Assembly: GCF_900188445.1 (NCBI RefSeq)
Contig: NZ_FZOR01000039.1
Coordinates: forward strand, 21,929-85,928
Reading direction: 5' to 3'
Source of the DNA: Actinomadura meyerae
GTDB taxonomy: Bacteria; Actinomycetota; Actinomycetes; Streptosporangiales; Streptosporangiaceae
DNA: 64,000 bases
Numbering within the stretch: the stretch's first letter is position 1; each line of letters begins with the position of its first letter. Shown here piece after piece: positions 1 to 8,088 of this stretch. Both the position numbers and the translations under genes were made by a program. The notes under the pieces were generated by a model. The model worked only from the letters and a program-made list of their open reading frames with translations. It had not been told where the DNA came from and searched no databases.

Positions 1-1
1 C

Positions 2-2008
2 GAGCACGCCCAGTTCGTCAAGCTCGTCGGGACCCAGCGCGCCCTCTACCTGTACGCGGCGGACGAGCTGCGCGCCCCCGACCGGACCTACTACCAGCGC
101 GTCGCCGGGATGCCCGAGTACGAGCGGCTCCGCGCGCTGGAGGACCGCTTCGTCGCCACGCCCCGGCGGGTGCAGCGGTCCGGCGAGGCCGGGGTGCTGT
201 GGAAGACCACCGCCGACTCCAACCTCACCCGGCTGCGCGGCCTCGAACTCGCCGTGTCCGCGGGCGCCGAGAAGCGCGCCGAGCCGATCGCGGACGGCAT
301 CATCACCCGCGTCGTGCTCGCCGGCGCGCTCGGCCTCGTCGCGGTCGTCGCCTCGCTCGTCCTCGCGGTGTGGGTCGCCCGGTCGGTCATCCGCGAGCTG
401 GCCCGGCTGCGCCGCGAGGCGATCGACCTCGCCGACGTCCGGCTGCCCGGGGTGATCCGCCGGCTGCGCCGCGGCGAGGAGGTCGACGTGGCCGCCGAGG
501 CGCCGCCGCTGGCGTTCGGCACCCGGGAGATCGACCAGGTCGGCGAGGCGTTCAACGCCGCCCGCCGCACCGCGATCCAGGGCGCGGTCGAGGAGGCGAC
601 GCTGCGCCGCAACGTCAGCGAGGTGTTCGTCAACCTCGCCCGCCGCAGCCAGACGCTGCTGCACCGCCAGCTCAAGCTGCTGGACTCGATGGAGCGGCGC
701 ATCGAGACCCCCGACGACCTGGAGGACCTGTTCCGGGTCGACCACCTCGCCACCCGCATGCGGCGGCACGCCGAGGGCCTGATCATCCTGTCCGGGCAGG
801 CGCCCGGCCGCGGCTGGCGCAGCCCCGTCGCGATCGTGGACGTCGCCCGCGCCGCCGCGTCCGAGGTCGAGGACTACACCCGGGTCAACGTCGCGCCGAT
901 GAGCCGCGCCGCGATCGTCGGCCCCGCCGTCGCCGACGTCATCCACCTGCTCGCCGAGCTGATCGAGAACGCGACCGTGTTCTCGCCGCCGCACACGACG
1001 GTGCAGGTCCACGGGCAGGCCGTCTCGCACGGCTTCACGCTGGAGGTCGAGGACCGCGGCCTGTCCATGGACGAGCCGAGCCTCGCCGCCGCCAACGAGC
1101 GGCTCGCCACCGCCGCCGAGTTCGACCTGTCCGACAGCGCCCAGCTCGGCCTGTTCGTCGTCGGCCGCCTCGCGCGCCGGCACGGCATCAAGGTCACGCT
1201 GCGGACCTCCCCGTACGGCGGCATGACCGCGATCGTGCTGCTGCCGGAGAGCCTCGTCGTGCCGGACGAGGGCGACACCGCGCCGGGCACGCCCGCGCTC
1301 ACCACCCGCCGCGCCGAGGACGCGCTCGTCCCCGTCGGCTCGGTGGTCGGCGGCCGGGCCCGCGAGCCGCGCCACGAGCCGGGCGGCGGCTCGGTGCTGC
1401 GGCTCCCGGCGGGACGGCACGCCGCCGCGCCCGCGCCGGCGCCCGAGGAGCCGCCCGGCACGCGGACCGGGCCGCTCCCGGTGTTCGGGGAGCCGGCGCC
1501 TTCGTCGACGTCCAGCGGGGCGTGGGGGATCGTGCCTCCGCAGCCGTCCCCGCCCGCGCCGTCGCCGTGGGGGGACCCGCCGTCCGCGTCGCAGCCTGAG
1601 CCTGAACCTGAGCCTCGGCCGGAGCCCGCGGCCGGGCAGGGCGGGCCGGAGCCGGGCGGGCCGGAGCCGGGCGGGCCGGAGCCGGGCGGGCCGGAGCAGG
1701 CCGGGCCCGAGGAGCCGTCCGCGTCCGCCGCGCCGCCCGGCAGGCCGGGGATCCCGCGCTCGCCGCGGGAGGTCAGGCGGCGGCCCGCCGACGGGTCGGG
1801 CGGGGGCGGGCGGCCGCCGCTGCCGCGCCGCGTCCGGCAGGAGAACATGGCGTCCCAGCTCCGCGAGGACCCCACCGTCACCTCGCCGCGGCCCGCCGCG
1901 CCGCGCCGCCCGATCCGGTCGCCGGAGGAGCTGCGGTCGATGATGTCGTCCATCCAGCAGGGCACCCGGCGCGGCCGCGCCGAGGCCCTCGACAACGAGG
2001 AATCGTGA
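2..2008 (+). CDS. Conservon-type sensor histidine kinase-like protein (CvnA-like), 5' end outside the window
   Basis: The frame is open from base 2, so the gene begins before the window; 668 codons are visible. The first part resembles the extracellular nitrate/nitrite-sensing helical domain. A single membrane helix lies at about bases 299-379, followed by a HAMP-like linker and a GHKL ATPase domain with an N-box (LIENATVFSPP, about bases 958-990) and a G-box (QLGLFVVGRLARRHG). The C-terminal third is low-complexity, rich in Pro, Glu and Gly, with four GGPEP-type repeats near 1640-1700, and ends in the basic tail typical of conservon kinases (SMMSSIQQGTRRGR). In the known Streptomyces cvn operons this protein works with Roadblock, DUF742 and GTPase partners at the membrane. 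It is followed 6 bases later by the DUF742 gene. Family assignment is firm; the signal sensed is unknown. Confidence 0.88.
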   Translation, partial: EHAQFVKLVGTQRALYLYAADELRAPDRTYYQRVAGMPEYERLRALEDRFVATPRRVQRSGEAGVLWKTTADSNLTRLRGLELAVSAGAEKRAEPIADGIITRVVLAGALGLVAVVASLVLAVWVARSVIRELARLRREAIDLADVRLPGVIRRLRRGEEVDVAAEAPPLAFGTREIDQVGEAFNAARRTAIQGAVEEATLRRNVSEVFVNLARRSQTLLHRQLKLLDSMERRIETPDDLEDLFRVDHLATRMRRHAEGLIILSGQAPGRGWRSPVAIVDVARAAASEVEDYTRVNVAPMSRAAIVGPAVADVIHLLAELIENATVFSPPHTTVQVHGQAVSHGFTLEVEDRGLSMDEPSLAAANERLATAAEFDLSDSAQLGLFVVGRLARRHGIKVTLRTSPYGGMTAIVLLPESLVVPDEGDTAPGTPALTTRRAEDALVPVGSVVGGRAREPRHEPGGGSVLRLPAGRHAAAPAPAPEEPPGTRTGPLPVFGEPAPSSTSSGAWGIVPPQPSPPAPSPWGDPPSASQPEPEPEPRPEPAAGQGGPEPGGPEPGGPEPGGPEQAGPEEPSASAAPPGRPGIPRSPREVRRRPADGSGGGGRPPLPRRVRQENMASQLREDPTVTSPRPAAPRRPIRSPEELRSMMSSIQQGTRRGRAEALDNEES

Positions 2009-2014
2009 CGGGCC

Positions 2015-2392
2015 ATGACCGGTCCTGGCAGCGAATGGCTCGATGACGAGGCGGGCCCGATCGTCCGGTCGTACGCGCTGACGCGCGGGCGCGCCCGGCC
2101 CGCCACCGGCGAGCCCTTCGACATGATCACGATCGTGGCGACCGCGGCGCGGCCCCGGTCCGGCTCGCCCGGCATCGGCCCCGAGCACCTCGAGATCCTG
2201 GAGATGTGCGTGCAGCCGCAGCCGGTGGCCGAGATCGCGGCGCGGATACGGCTGCCGCTGGTCGTGGTGCGCGTGCTGCTCGGCGACCTGCTGCACCACC
2301 GGCTCATCACCGTCACCCGTCCCCAACAGGAGAGCCCGCTCTCCAAGGAACGTCTGCTGAGGGAAGTGCTCCATGGTCTCCAAGCCCTCTGA
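2015..2392 (+). CDS. DUF742 protein (CvnC-like)
   Basis: This 125-residue protein has the DUF742 layout: an N-terminal segment with IVRSYALTRGR, then a winged-helix-like half with EHLEILEMC and VAEIAARIRLPLVVVRVLLGDL. In conservons the DUF742 protein is the third component between kinase and GTPase. The ATG lies 6 bases after the kinase stop, and the gene overlaps the next gene by 20 bases, so the three are one transcript. Usually a Roadblock/LC7 gene sits between kinase and DUF742; here there is no room for it. Identification rests on motif recognition and context. Confidence 0.85.
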   Translation: MTGPGSEWLDDEAGPIVRSYALTRGRARPATGEPFDMITIVATAARPRSGSPGIGPEHLEILEMCVQPQPVAEIAARIRLPLVVVRVLLGDLLHHRLITVTRPQQESPLSKERLLREVLHGLQAL

Positions 2393-3020
2393 GTCCGCGG
2401 CGAACGCCGAGCCGGGCGAGGGATCACCGGCGGAGGGCGGCGCGGCGGTGCCGGTCGCGGTGAAGATCCTGATCGCCGGGGGGTTCGGCGTCGGCAAGAC
2501 CACCATGGTCGGCGCGGTCAGCGAGATCCGCCCGCTGCAGACCGAGGAGCTGCTCACCGACCGGAGCGTCGGCGTCGACGACACCGCGGGCGTCGAGCAG
2601 AAGACCACCACAACCGTCGCGATGGACTTCGGCCGCATCACGATCCGCGACGGCCTCGTCCTGTACCTGTTCGGCACGCCCGGCCAGGACCGCTTCTGGT
2701 TCATGTGGGACGAGCTGTCCTACGGCGCGCTCGGCGCCGTCGTCCTCGCCGACACCCGCCGCCTCGCCGACTGCTTCCCCGCCGTCGACTACTTCGAGAA
2801 CCGCGGGCTGCCGTTCGTCATCGCGGTGAACTGCTTCGACGACGGCTACGACTACACGGCCGAGGAGATCCGGGAGGCGCTGGACCTGCGCCCCGACACC
2901 CCGATCGTGCTGTGCGACGTGCGCGAGCGCGCCTCCGGCAAGGAGGTGCTGACGACGCTGGTGCGGCACCTGCTGAGCCTGCACCGGGACCAGCGCCCGG
3001 CGGGCGCCCCCACCGGCTGA
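2373..3020 (+). CDS. Conservon small GTPase (CvnD-like)
   Basis: This is a 215-residue Ras-like GTPase of the conservon family. After a flexible, acidic N-terminus of about 28 residues it shows a P-loop GGFGVGKT (residues 36-43), a threonine-rich switch I (EQKTTTTVAMDFG) and the G3 motif GTPGQDR (101-107). The G4 position reads VNCFD rather than canonical NKxD, which is common in this bacterial family. The start overlaps the DUF742 gene by 20 bases, which suggests translational coupling. It is expected to be the output switch of the membrane kinase complex; the effector is not known here. Confidence 0.9.
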   Translation: MVSKPSESAANAEPGEGSPAEGGAAVPVAVKILIAGGFGVGKTTMVGAVSEIRPLQTEELLTDRSVGVDDTAGVEQKTTTTVAMDFGRITIRDGLVLYLFGTPGQDRFWFMWDELSYGALGAVVLADTRRLADCFPAVDYFENRGLPFVIAVNCFDDGYDYTAEEIREALDLRPDTPIVLCDVRERASGKEVLTTLVRHLLSLHRDQRPAGAPTG

Positions 3021-3036
3021 TCAAGCGCTTGCCGGT
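3012..3036 (+). terminator. Hairpin around a 10-bp palindrome between the conservon operon and galT
   Basis: ACCGGC at 3012-3017 pairs with GCCGGT at 3031-3036, and the loop holds the perfect palindrome CAAGCGCTTG (3022-3031). It overlaps the GTPase stop codon region and precedes galT by about 40 bases. It could be a weak terminator or a protein-binding site; there is no T-run. The palindrome core AAGCGCTT is also the core of the LacI-type operators farther right in the window. Confidence 0.35.
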
Positions 3037-3075
3037 CGGGGGCCCGTTGATCACGGAGGGGTAGGCTGCCGGGTC

Positions 3076-4116
3076 ATGTTCCGGACACGCGCGCGGCTCT
3101 CCGACGGCCGCGAGATCGTCTACTACGACGAGGAGCCGGGCCGGGCGCCCGCCCCGGACCCGCGCGGCCTCGCCCCGGTCGAGCCGGTCTGCGAGACCCG
3201 CCGCGACCCGCTGACCGGCGACCCCGTCACGATCACCGCGCACCGCAACACCCGGACGTTCCTGCCGCCCGCCGACCAGTGCCCGCTGTGCCCCGGCGGG
3301 CCCGCGTCGGAGATCCCCGACCCGTCCTACGCCGTGGTGGCGTTCGAGAACCGGTTCCCGTCCTTCGACGTCCGCACCCCGCCCGTCCCGCCGGAGATCG
3401 ACGGCGTGGAGCGGGCCCGCGGCGCCGGGCGCTGCGAGGTCGTGTGCTTCACCGACGACCACTCCGCGTCGGTCGCGGGGCTGCCGGTGTCCCGCCTCCG
3501 GACGATCGTCGACGCGTGGGCCGACCGGTCCGCCGAGATCGCCGCGGTCCCCGGCGTCCGGCAGGTGTACGCGTTCGAGAACCGCGGCGTCGAGATCGGC
3601 GTGACGCTGCACCACCCGCACGGCCAGATCTACGGGTACCCGTTCGTGACGCCCCGCACCGAGCGCATGCTCGCCATGGCGGCGGCGCGGCCCGGCCTGT
3701 TCGACGAGGTCCTCAAGGCCGAGCGGGCGGGGAGCCGCGTCGTGCTGGCGGGGGAGCACTGGACGGCCTACGTCCCGGCCGCCGCCCGCTGGCCGGTGGA
3801 GGTGCACCTCATGCCGCACCGCCACGTCCCCGGCTTCACCGCGCTGGACGGCGGCGAGCGCGACGAGCTGGCCGTCCTCTACCGCGACCTGCTGCGCCGC
3901 TGCGACGCCCTCTACGGCAGCCCGCTCCCGTACGTCGCGGGCTGGCACCAGGCGCCCGCCGGAGACGACTCGCTCCGGCTGCACCTGGAGCTGTTCTCCG
4001 TCCGCCGCGCCCCCGACAAGCTCAAGTACCTGGCGGGGTCGGAGTCGGGCATGGCCGCCTGGATCAACGACGTCCCCCCGGAGGACGTCGCGGCCCGGCT
4101 CCGCGACGCGGGCTGA
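3076..4116 (+). CDS. galT: Galactose-1-phosphate uridylyltransferase
   Basis: This 346-residue protein of the HIT superfamily exchanges UDP between UDP-glucose and galactose-1-phosphate in the Leloir pathway. The active site motif HPHGQ is at residues 180-184, with His182 in the position of the uridylylated nucleophile. A zinc-type pair CPLC is at 69-72, and the family signature ENRFPSF occurs near residue 90. Length matches the family (about 340-350). The ATG follows a GGAGGGG stretch 15 bases upstream. galK and galE are not adjacent, so it is a solitary gene here; no operon partner is seen. Confidence 0.93.
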   Translation: MFRTRARLSDGREIVYYDEEPGRAPAPDPRGLAPVEPVCETRRDPLTGDPVTITAHRNTRTFLPPADQCPLCPGGPASEIPDPSYAVVAFENRFPSFDVRTPPVPPEIDGVERARGAGRCEVVCFTDDHSASVAGLPVSRLRTIVDAWADRSAEIAAVPGVRQVYAFENRGVEIGVTLHHPHGQIYGYPFVTPRTERMLAMAAARPGLFDEVLKAERAGSRVVLAGEHWTAYVPAAARWPVEVHLMPHRHVPGFTALDGGERDELAVLYRDLLRRCDALYGSPLPYVAGWHQAPAGDDSLRLHLELFSVRRAPDKLKYLAGSESGMAAWINDVPPEDVAARLRDAG

Positions 4117-4218
4117 CCGGCCCCTTGACAGCGCCGCGGCGGCCGGAGACGTCACGCGGGAGGCGAGTTTCCGCAAGTCCGTGGTAGCGGCCCGTCCGGG
4201 TGCCCTACTCTCCGTCGC

Positions 4219-5127
4219 ATGCCGGAAAGTGTGCTGGCAGAGCCGCTGGCGCAAGGATGCTTCGACGGCGTCGCCGTCACCGCCGAGGGCGCGCCGCTGG
4301 CGTTCGCGTCCCTGGCGGCGCGGGGCGCGAACGCGGGTCAGCTCTGGGACCTCGCCTCCGGCGCGGCGCTCGGCGCGCCGATCCCCGGCTTCCCCGCCGA
4401 CACCGCCGCGTGGGCGTTCGGCGTCCCCGCGGGCGCGCCCACCGTCGCCTGGACGTACCGCGACCGCGTCCACGTCCACGACCTCGCGACGGGCCATGAG
4501 GCGGTGATCGACGGCGAGCCCGACCTTCTCGGCCTCACCGTCCACCACGGGCACGCCGCCGTCGTCACCGTCTTCGGTCCCGCCAGCGACGCGAGCGTGG
4601 CCGTGTGGGACGCGCTCACCGGCGAGCGGCTGACCGAGTCCAGCGTCTGGCTCGGCCACGGGACGGCCATCGACCGCTGGATCCTGCACGCCGCGCCCGC
4701 CACCGGCCCCCTCGTCGGCCTGCCGGGCGACGCCGGGGTCACCGTCCTGGACGTCGAGCGCGGCGAGGAGATCGCCGCCCTGCCGGGCGGGTACGCGGTG
4801 CTGTCGCCGTCCCCCGACGGGCTCGTCCTCGTCCAGCCGGGGCCCGCCGGGCTGCGCGTCACCGGCCTGGACGGCGAGGCGCTCGCCGTCCTGGAGACCC
4901 CGGGCCCAAGCGACCGGGTCGCGGCGTCCCTCGTCGACGGCAGCCTCATGGTCGCCGCCGCCCTCCGGGACGAGCCCGGCATCATCCTCGCCTGGGACGC
5001 CGCGTCCCTCGCCCCGTCCCATCGGGTGAAGGTCCCGGCCCCGGTCAACGACCTGGCCCTGGCCCCGGACGGCACCCTGGTGGTCGCCACCGACGAAGCC
5101 CTCCAGACGGCCCGCCTCTGCGGCTAG
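4219..5127 (+). CDS. WD40-like beta-propeller protein
   Basis: The 302-residue product has degenerate propeller blades, recognisable by recurring LWDLASG, VWDALTG, VLDVERG and AWDAAS endings roughly every 40-60 residues and by repeated pairs of small beta-forming stretches. No signal peptide, membrane segment or catalytic motif is visible. It is probably a cytoplasmic scaffold or interaction protein. The gene stands alone between galT and the convergent aldo/keto reductase, with a 16-base gap to the latter. Function is not recognised beyond the fold. Confidence 0.7.
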   Translation: MPESVLAEPLAQGCFDGVAVTAEGAPLAFASLAARGANAGQLWDLASGAALGAPIPGFPADTAAWAFGVPAGAPTVAWTYRDRVHVHDLATGHEAVIDGEPDLLGLTVHHGHAAVVTVFGPASDASVAVWDALTGERLTESSVWLGHGTAIDRWILHAAPATGPLVGLPGDAGVTVLDVERGEEIAALPGGYAVLSPSPDGLVLVQPGPAGLRVTGLDGEALAVLETPGPSDRVAASLVDGSLMVAAALRDEPGIILAWDAASLAPSHRVKVPAPVNDLALAPDGTLVVATDEALQTARLCG

Positions 5128-5143
5128 CCGGTTCCGCCGCCCG

Positions 5144-6040
5144 TCAGAAGCCCGGTGCGGCGACGTGGGCGACGCGGTCCAGGACGGCCAGGTCGCCGTC
5201 GTCCAGCTCGATGGCGTCGACGGCCAGGTTCTCTTCGAGGTGGGCGATCGAGCTCGTCCCCGGGATCAGCAGCATGCGGTCGTAGTGGGCGAGCAGCCAG
5301 GCGAGCGCGATCTGCGACGCCGAGGCGCCGTGCTTCGCGGCCACCTTCGCGATCGCCGGATCGGCGGCGAGCGCCCGGGGCCCGCCGGTGAACGCCGAGC
5401 CCAGCGGATAGTAGGGGACGTAGGCGATGCCGTTCTCGCGGCACAGGTCGACGACCGGCTCGTCCGCGCGGTTCGCGATGCCGTAGGCGTTCTGCACCTC
5501 GGCGATCGGGGTCGTCTCCAGCGCGGCCTGGACGATGTCGGCCGGGACCGTCGACAGGCCGATGAGGTCGAGCTTCCCCTCGTCGCGCAGGTCGGTCAGG
5601 GCACCGAGCTGCTCGGCGAGCGCGACGGCGTCCGGTTCGGGGCCCCCGACCTGGAGGCGCAGGTTCACCAGGCCGATCCGGTCGAGCCGCAGGGTCCGCA
5701 GGTCCCGCTCGACGGTCGCCCGGAGCTGCTCCGGACGGGACGCCCGGACCCAGCCGCCGCGCCCGTCGCGGGCGCCGCCGACCTTGGTGGCGATGACGAG
5801 GCCGTCCGGATAGGGATGCAGCGCCTCGGCGATCAGTTCGTTGACGACGTCGGGCCCGTAGACCTGCGCGGTGTCGATGTGGTCGACGCCGAGCTCGACG
5901 GCGCGGCGCAGCACCGCGCGGGCCGCGTCCGGGTCCTTCGGCGGGCCGAACACGCCGGGTCCGGCGAGCTGCATCGCGCCGAAGCCGATGCGCCGCACGG
6001 TCTTGTCTCCGAGAGCCGATGTGCGAGTGATGGTGGTCAT
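5144..6040 (-). CDS. Aldo/keto reductase, PdxI (YdbC)-like
   Basis: The protein is a TIM-barrel NAD(P)H-dependent reductase. From the chosen ATG it runs MTTITRTSALGDKTV, which matches the start of Escherichia coli YdbC/PdxI, a pyridoxal reductase; the shared block FGAMQLAGPGVFGPP and the ending LLIPGTSSIAHLEEN are also PdxI-like. Asp and Tyr of the catalytic tetrad are in HIDTAQVYG and the Lys is in ATKVGG; the usual His position reads VNLRL, as in PdxI. A GTG 9 bases upstream (6049) is a possible alternative start. It is divergent from the XRE regulator at 6144, which probably controls it. Substrate is inferred from similarity only. Confidence 0.85.
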   Translation of the reverse strand: MTTITRTSALGDKTVRRIGFGAMQLAGPGVFGPPKDPDAARAVLRRAVELGVDHIDTAQVYGPDVVNELIAEALHPYPDGLVIATKVGGARDGRGGWVRASRPEQLRATVERDLRTLRLDRIGLVNLRLQVGGPEPDAVALAEQLGALTDLRDEGKLDLIGLSTVPADIVQAALETTPIAEVQNAYGIANRADEPVVDLCRENGIAYVPYYPLGSAFTGGPRALAADPAIAKVAAKHGASASQIALAWLLAHYDRMLLIPGTSSIAHLEENLAVDAIELDDGDLAVLDRVAHVAAPGF

Positions 6041-6143
6041 GCGGTCCACCCTGCGGCCCGTGCCGCGCCCTCACCAGTGACGGCGCCAACCTCGGACGCA
6101 CAGACCCACCCAAGTCGGGCTCCCGCTGCCTACCGTTGGAGGC

Positions 6144-7043
6144 ATGGCCAAGAACGGTGAGCTGCGAGAGTTCCTGCGCACGCGGCGGGCGCGCGTCCGG
6201 CCCGAGGACGTGGGCCTCCCGGCCGGCGGGCGCCGCCGGGTCCCGGGACTGCGGCGCGAAGAGGTCGCGATGCTGGCCGCGGTGAGCCTCGACTACTACG
6301 CCCGCATGGAGCAGGGGCGGCCGTTGCAGCCGTCCGACCAGGTGCTCGACGCGATCGCCCGCGCCCTGCGGCTGGCCGAGGTCGAGCGGCTGCACCTGCA
6401 CCGCCTCGTCCGGTCGGCCGCCGCGGAGACCGGGACCGGCGAGCTGCACGTCGCGCCCGTCGACGCGGGCCTGCGGACGATGCTCGACGGCCTCCGGGTG
6501 CCCGCGATCGTCATCGACTCGCGCGGCGACGTCCACGCGATGAACCGCATGGGACGGGCGCTGCTGGTGGGGCTCGAACCGATGCCGTCCGAGGCGTCCA
6601 GCCACCCGCGCTGGCTGTTCCTCCGGCCTGCGGCGCGCGAACTCCACGTCGACTGGGAGATGAACGCGCGCGTGAGCGTCGGCGTCCTGCGGCGGACCGC
6701 GGGCCGTTACCCGAACGACGGGCGGCTGCACGCGCTGGTCGGCGAGCTGTCCGTCGCCAGCCCCGAGTTCCGGAACTGGTGGGCCGAGCACGACGTCGAG
6801 GTGCCGTGCCGGGGCCCGAAGCGGTTCCGCCATCCCGTCGTCGGCGACCTCACCTTGCAGGTCGAGGCCATGCAACTGCACGACGGCGAACGCTGGATCT
6901 ACGCCTACGCGGCGGACCCCGGCTCACCGTCCGAGGAGGTGCTCCGCCTCCTGGGCACGTGGGCCGCGACCCAGGACGCCGAGCAGGCGGGCGAGCGGGA
7001 GACGGCCGATCAGAAGGACGGCGCGGAGATGACCCGCCGGTAG
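6144..7043 (+). CDS. XRE-family regulator with MmyB-like ligand-binding domain
   Basis: This 299-residue regulator has an N-terminal helix-turn-helix (GLRREEVAMLAAVSLDYYARMEQG, roughly residues 33-56; only partly quoted motif elements are diagnostic) and a C-terminal PAS-like domain of the MmyB type. The pairing of GLRREEVA and LDYYARMEQGR is characteristic. Such genes often sit divergent to a short-chain or aldo/keto reductase that they repress, and that is the arrangement here, with a 103-base shared promoter region. Ligand unknown. Confidence 0.88.
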   Translation: MAKNGELREFLRTRRARVRPEDVGLPAGGRRRVPGLRREEVAMLAAVSLDYYARMEQGRPLQPSDQVLDAIARALRLAEVERLHLHRLVRSAAAETGTGELHVAPVDAGLRTMLDGLRVPAIVIDSRGDVHAMNRMGRALLVGLEPMPSEASSHPRWLFLRPAARELHVDWEMNARVSVGVLRRTAGRYPNDGRLHALVGELSVASPEFRNWWAEHDVEVPCRGPKRFRHPVVGDLTLQVEAMQLHDGERWIYAYAADPGSPSEEVLRLLGTWAATQDAEQAGERETADQKDGAEMTRR

Positions 7044-7050
7044 AAGGCAA

Positions 7051-7083
7051 CCGCCGGCGCCCGCACGAAGCGGACGCCGGCGG
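7051..7083 (-). terminator. Hairpin terminator between convergent genes
   Basis: A 14-bp stem (7051-7064 with 7070-7083) closes a 5-base loop. The single C/A mismatch on the plus strand becomes a G-U pair in minus-strand RNA, so the hairpin is fully paired in the transcript of the LamG gene, whose stop lies 9 bases before it. It may also stop the regulator gene from the other side. Confidence 0.6.
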
Positions 7084-7091
7084 CGCGAGGG

Positions 7092-8033
7092 TCACTTCTG
7101 GGCGAACTTGTACTGGATCGCGGCCTCCTTGGGGGTGATGGCCCGGTCGAGGAACATCAGGCCGTCCATGCGGCAGTTGCAGGGGTTCCGTTCGAGGTTG
7201 TTCTGCGGGAAGCTCCCGCCGATCTTGATGCCGCGGGGGTCGGTGGCGGACGTGACGTCGGGCTCGGGCTCGCCCTCGACGCCCCACGGGTCACCCGCCA
7301 CGGTGTAGAAGCCTGGCAGCGGCTTCCCGTTCTTGTAGAGCGCCATCCGCCCCGTGTCGTAGTCGAACGTCGCGGCGAGGTGCACCCACGTGTTCTGCGG
7401 GAGGACGTTCTGCCAGTCGTCGCTCGCCGCGAACGTCTGCGAGCTCGACCCGTCCACGCGGCGGCCCAGCGCGACGACACGCAGGGTGCCGGAGACGTCG
7501 ATGACCTCCAGCAGGGCGCGCACGCCGTGCCCATCGGAGTCGCCGGTGAGCAGGCCCGACAGCCCGATGGCGTTGTACACGTCGTCGGGGTTCGCGGTGA
7601 CGGTGTTGGGGCTGGGGTTGGTGCCGGTCATCTTGAACCAGCCCATCAGGGTCGCGCCCTTGACGGCGTTGAACGCGTGCAGGGACGGGACCCCGGTCGC
7701 CGAGTAGACCCCGGCCTTCCAGTCGTCGTTCCCGTTCGCGACCGGGTCCACCTGCTTGAGCTGGATGGCGTGCCGCCGCGCGCCGTCCCTGACCCGCATG
7801 GCGGCGCCGCCGTTGATCAGGTCGATCGCGGTGCCGGACCGGCCGCGGTCGGCCTCGCGGGACGGGTCGCCCGGCACCGGGTGCTCGAAGTCGTAGTAGG
7901 AGATCAGGTTCTTCTGCAGGGGCGGGAAGACGCCGCCGGTGGACGCCCGGGCGGGCGCGGCGGCGACGGTGAGGGAGGCGCCGAGCAGCACGGTGGCGAG
8001 CGCTGCGGGGCCGCGGCGAATCAGCATGGGCAC
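7092..8033 (-). CDS. Secreted LamG / concanavalin A-like lectin-fold protein
   Basis: The 313-residue product starts with a Sec signal peptide (basic MPMLIRRG, hydrophobic core, then AAAPARA near residue 30). The rest is a LamG-type jelly roll: LISYYDFE at the domain start, TLMGWFKMTG, WVHLAATFDYDTGRMALYKNGKPL and KIGGSF near the end, which is the standard strand order. Two Cys (NPCNCRMDG) lie near the C-terminus. Such domains bind glycans or act as pseudo-enzymes. It is 55 bases downstream of the PQQ-type dehydrogenase and likely co-transcribed with it, so both are probably extracellular and under the paired LacI-type operators at 10216-10240. Confidence 0.82.
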   Translation of the reverse strand: MPMLIRRGPAALATVLLGASLTVAAAPARASTGGVFPPLQKNLISYYDFEHPVPGDPSREADRGRSGTAIDLINGGAAMRVRDGARRHAIQLKQVDPVANGNDDWKAGVYSATGVPSLHAFNAVKGATLMGWFKMTGTNPSPNTVTANPDDVYNAIGLSGLLTGDSDGHGVRALLEVIDVSGTLRVVALGRRVDGSSSQTFAASDDWQNVLPQNTWVHLAATFDYDTGRMALYKNGKPLPGFYTVAGDPWGVEGEPEPDVTSATDPRGIKIGGSFPQNNLERNPCNCRMDGLMFLDRAITPKEAAIQYKFAQK

Positions 8034-8088
8034 TCCTCGATGCCCTCCGGGCGGGCTCCGGGGCCCGTCGCCCGCCCGGAGGAGGCCG

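Noticed and set aside
2818..5022. Long minus-strand open frame opposite galT and the propeller gene
   Set aside because: Its translation is Arg/Gly/Ala-rich shadow sequence with no family motifs, and the plus-strand genes there are clear.
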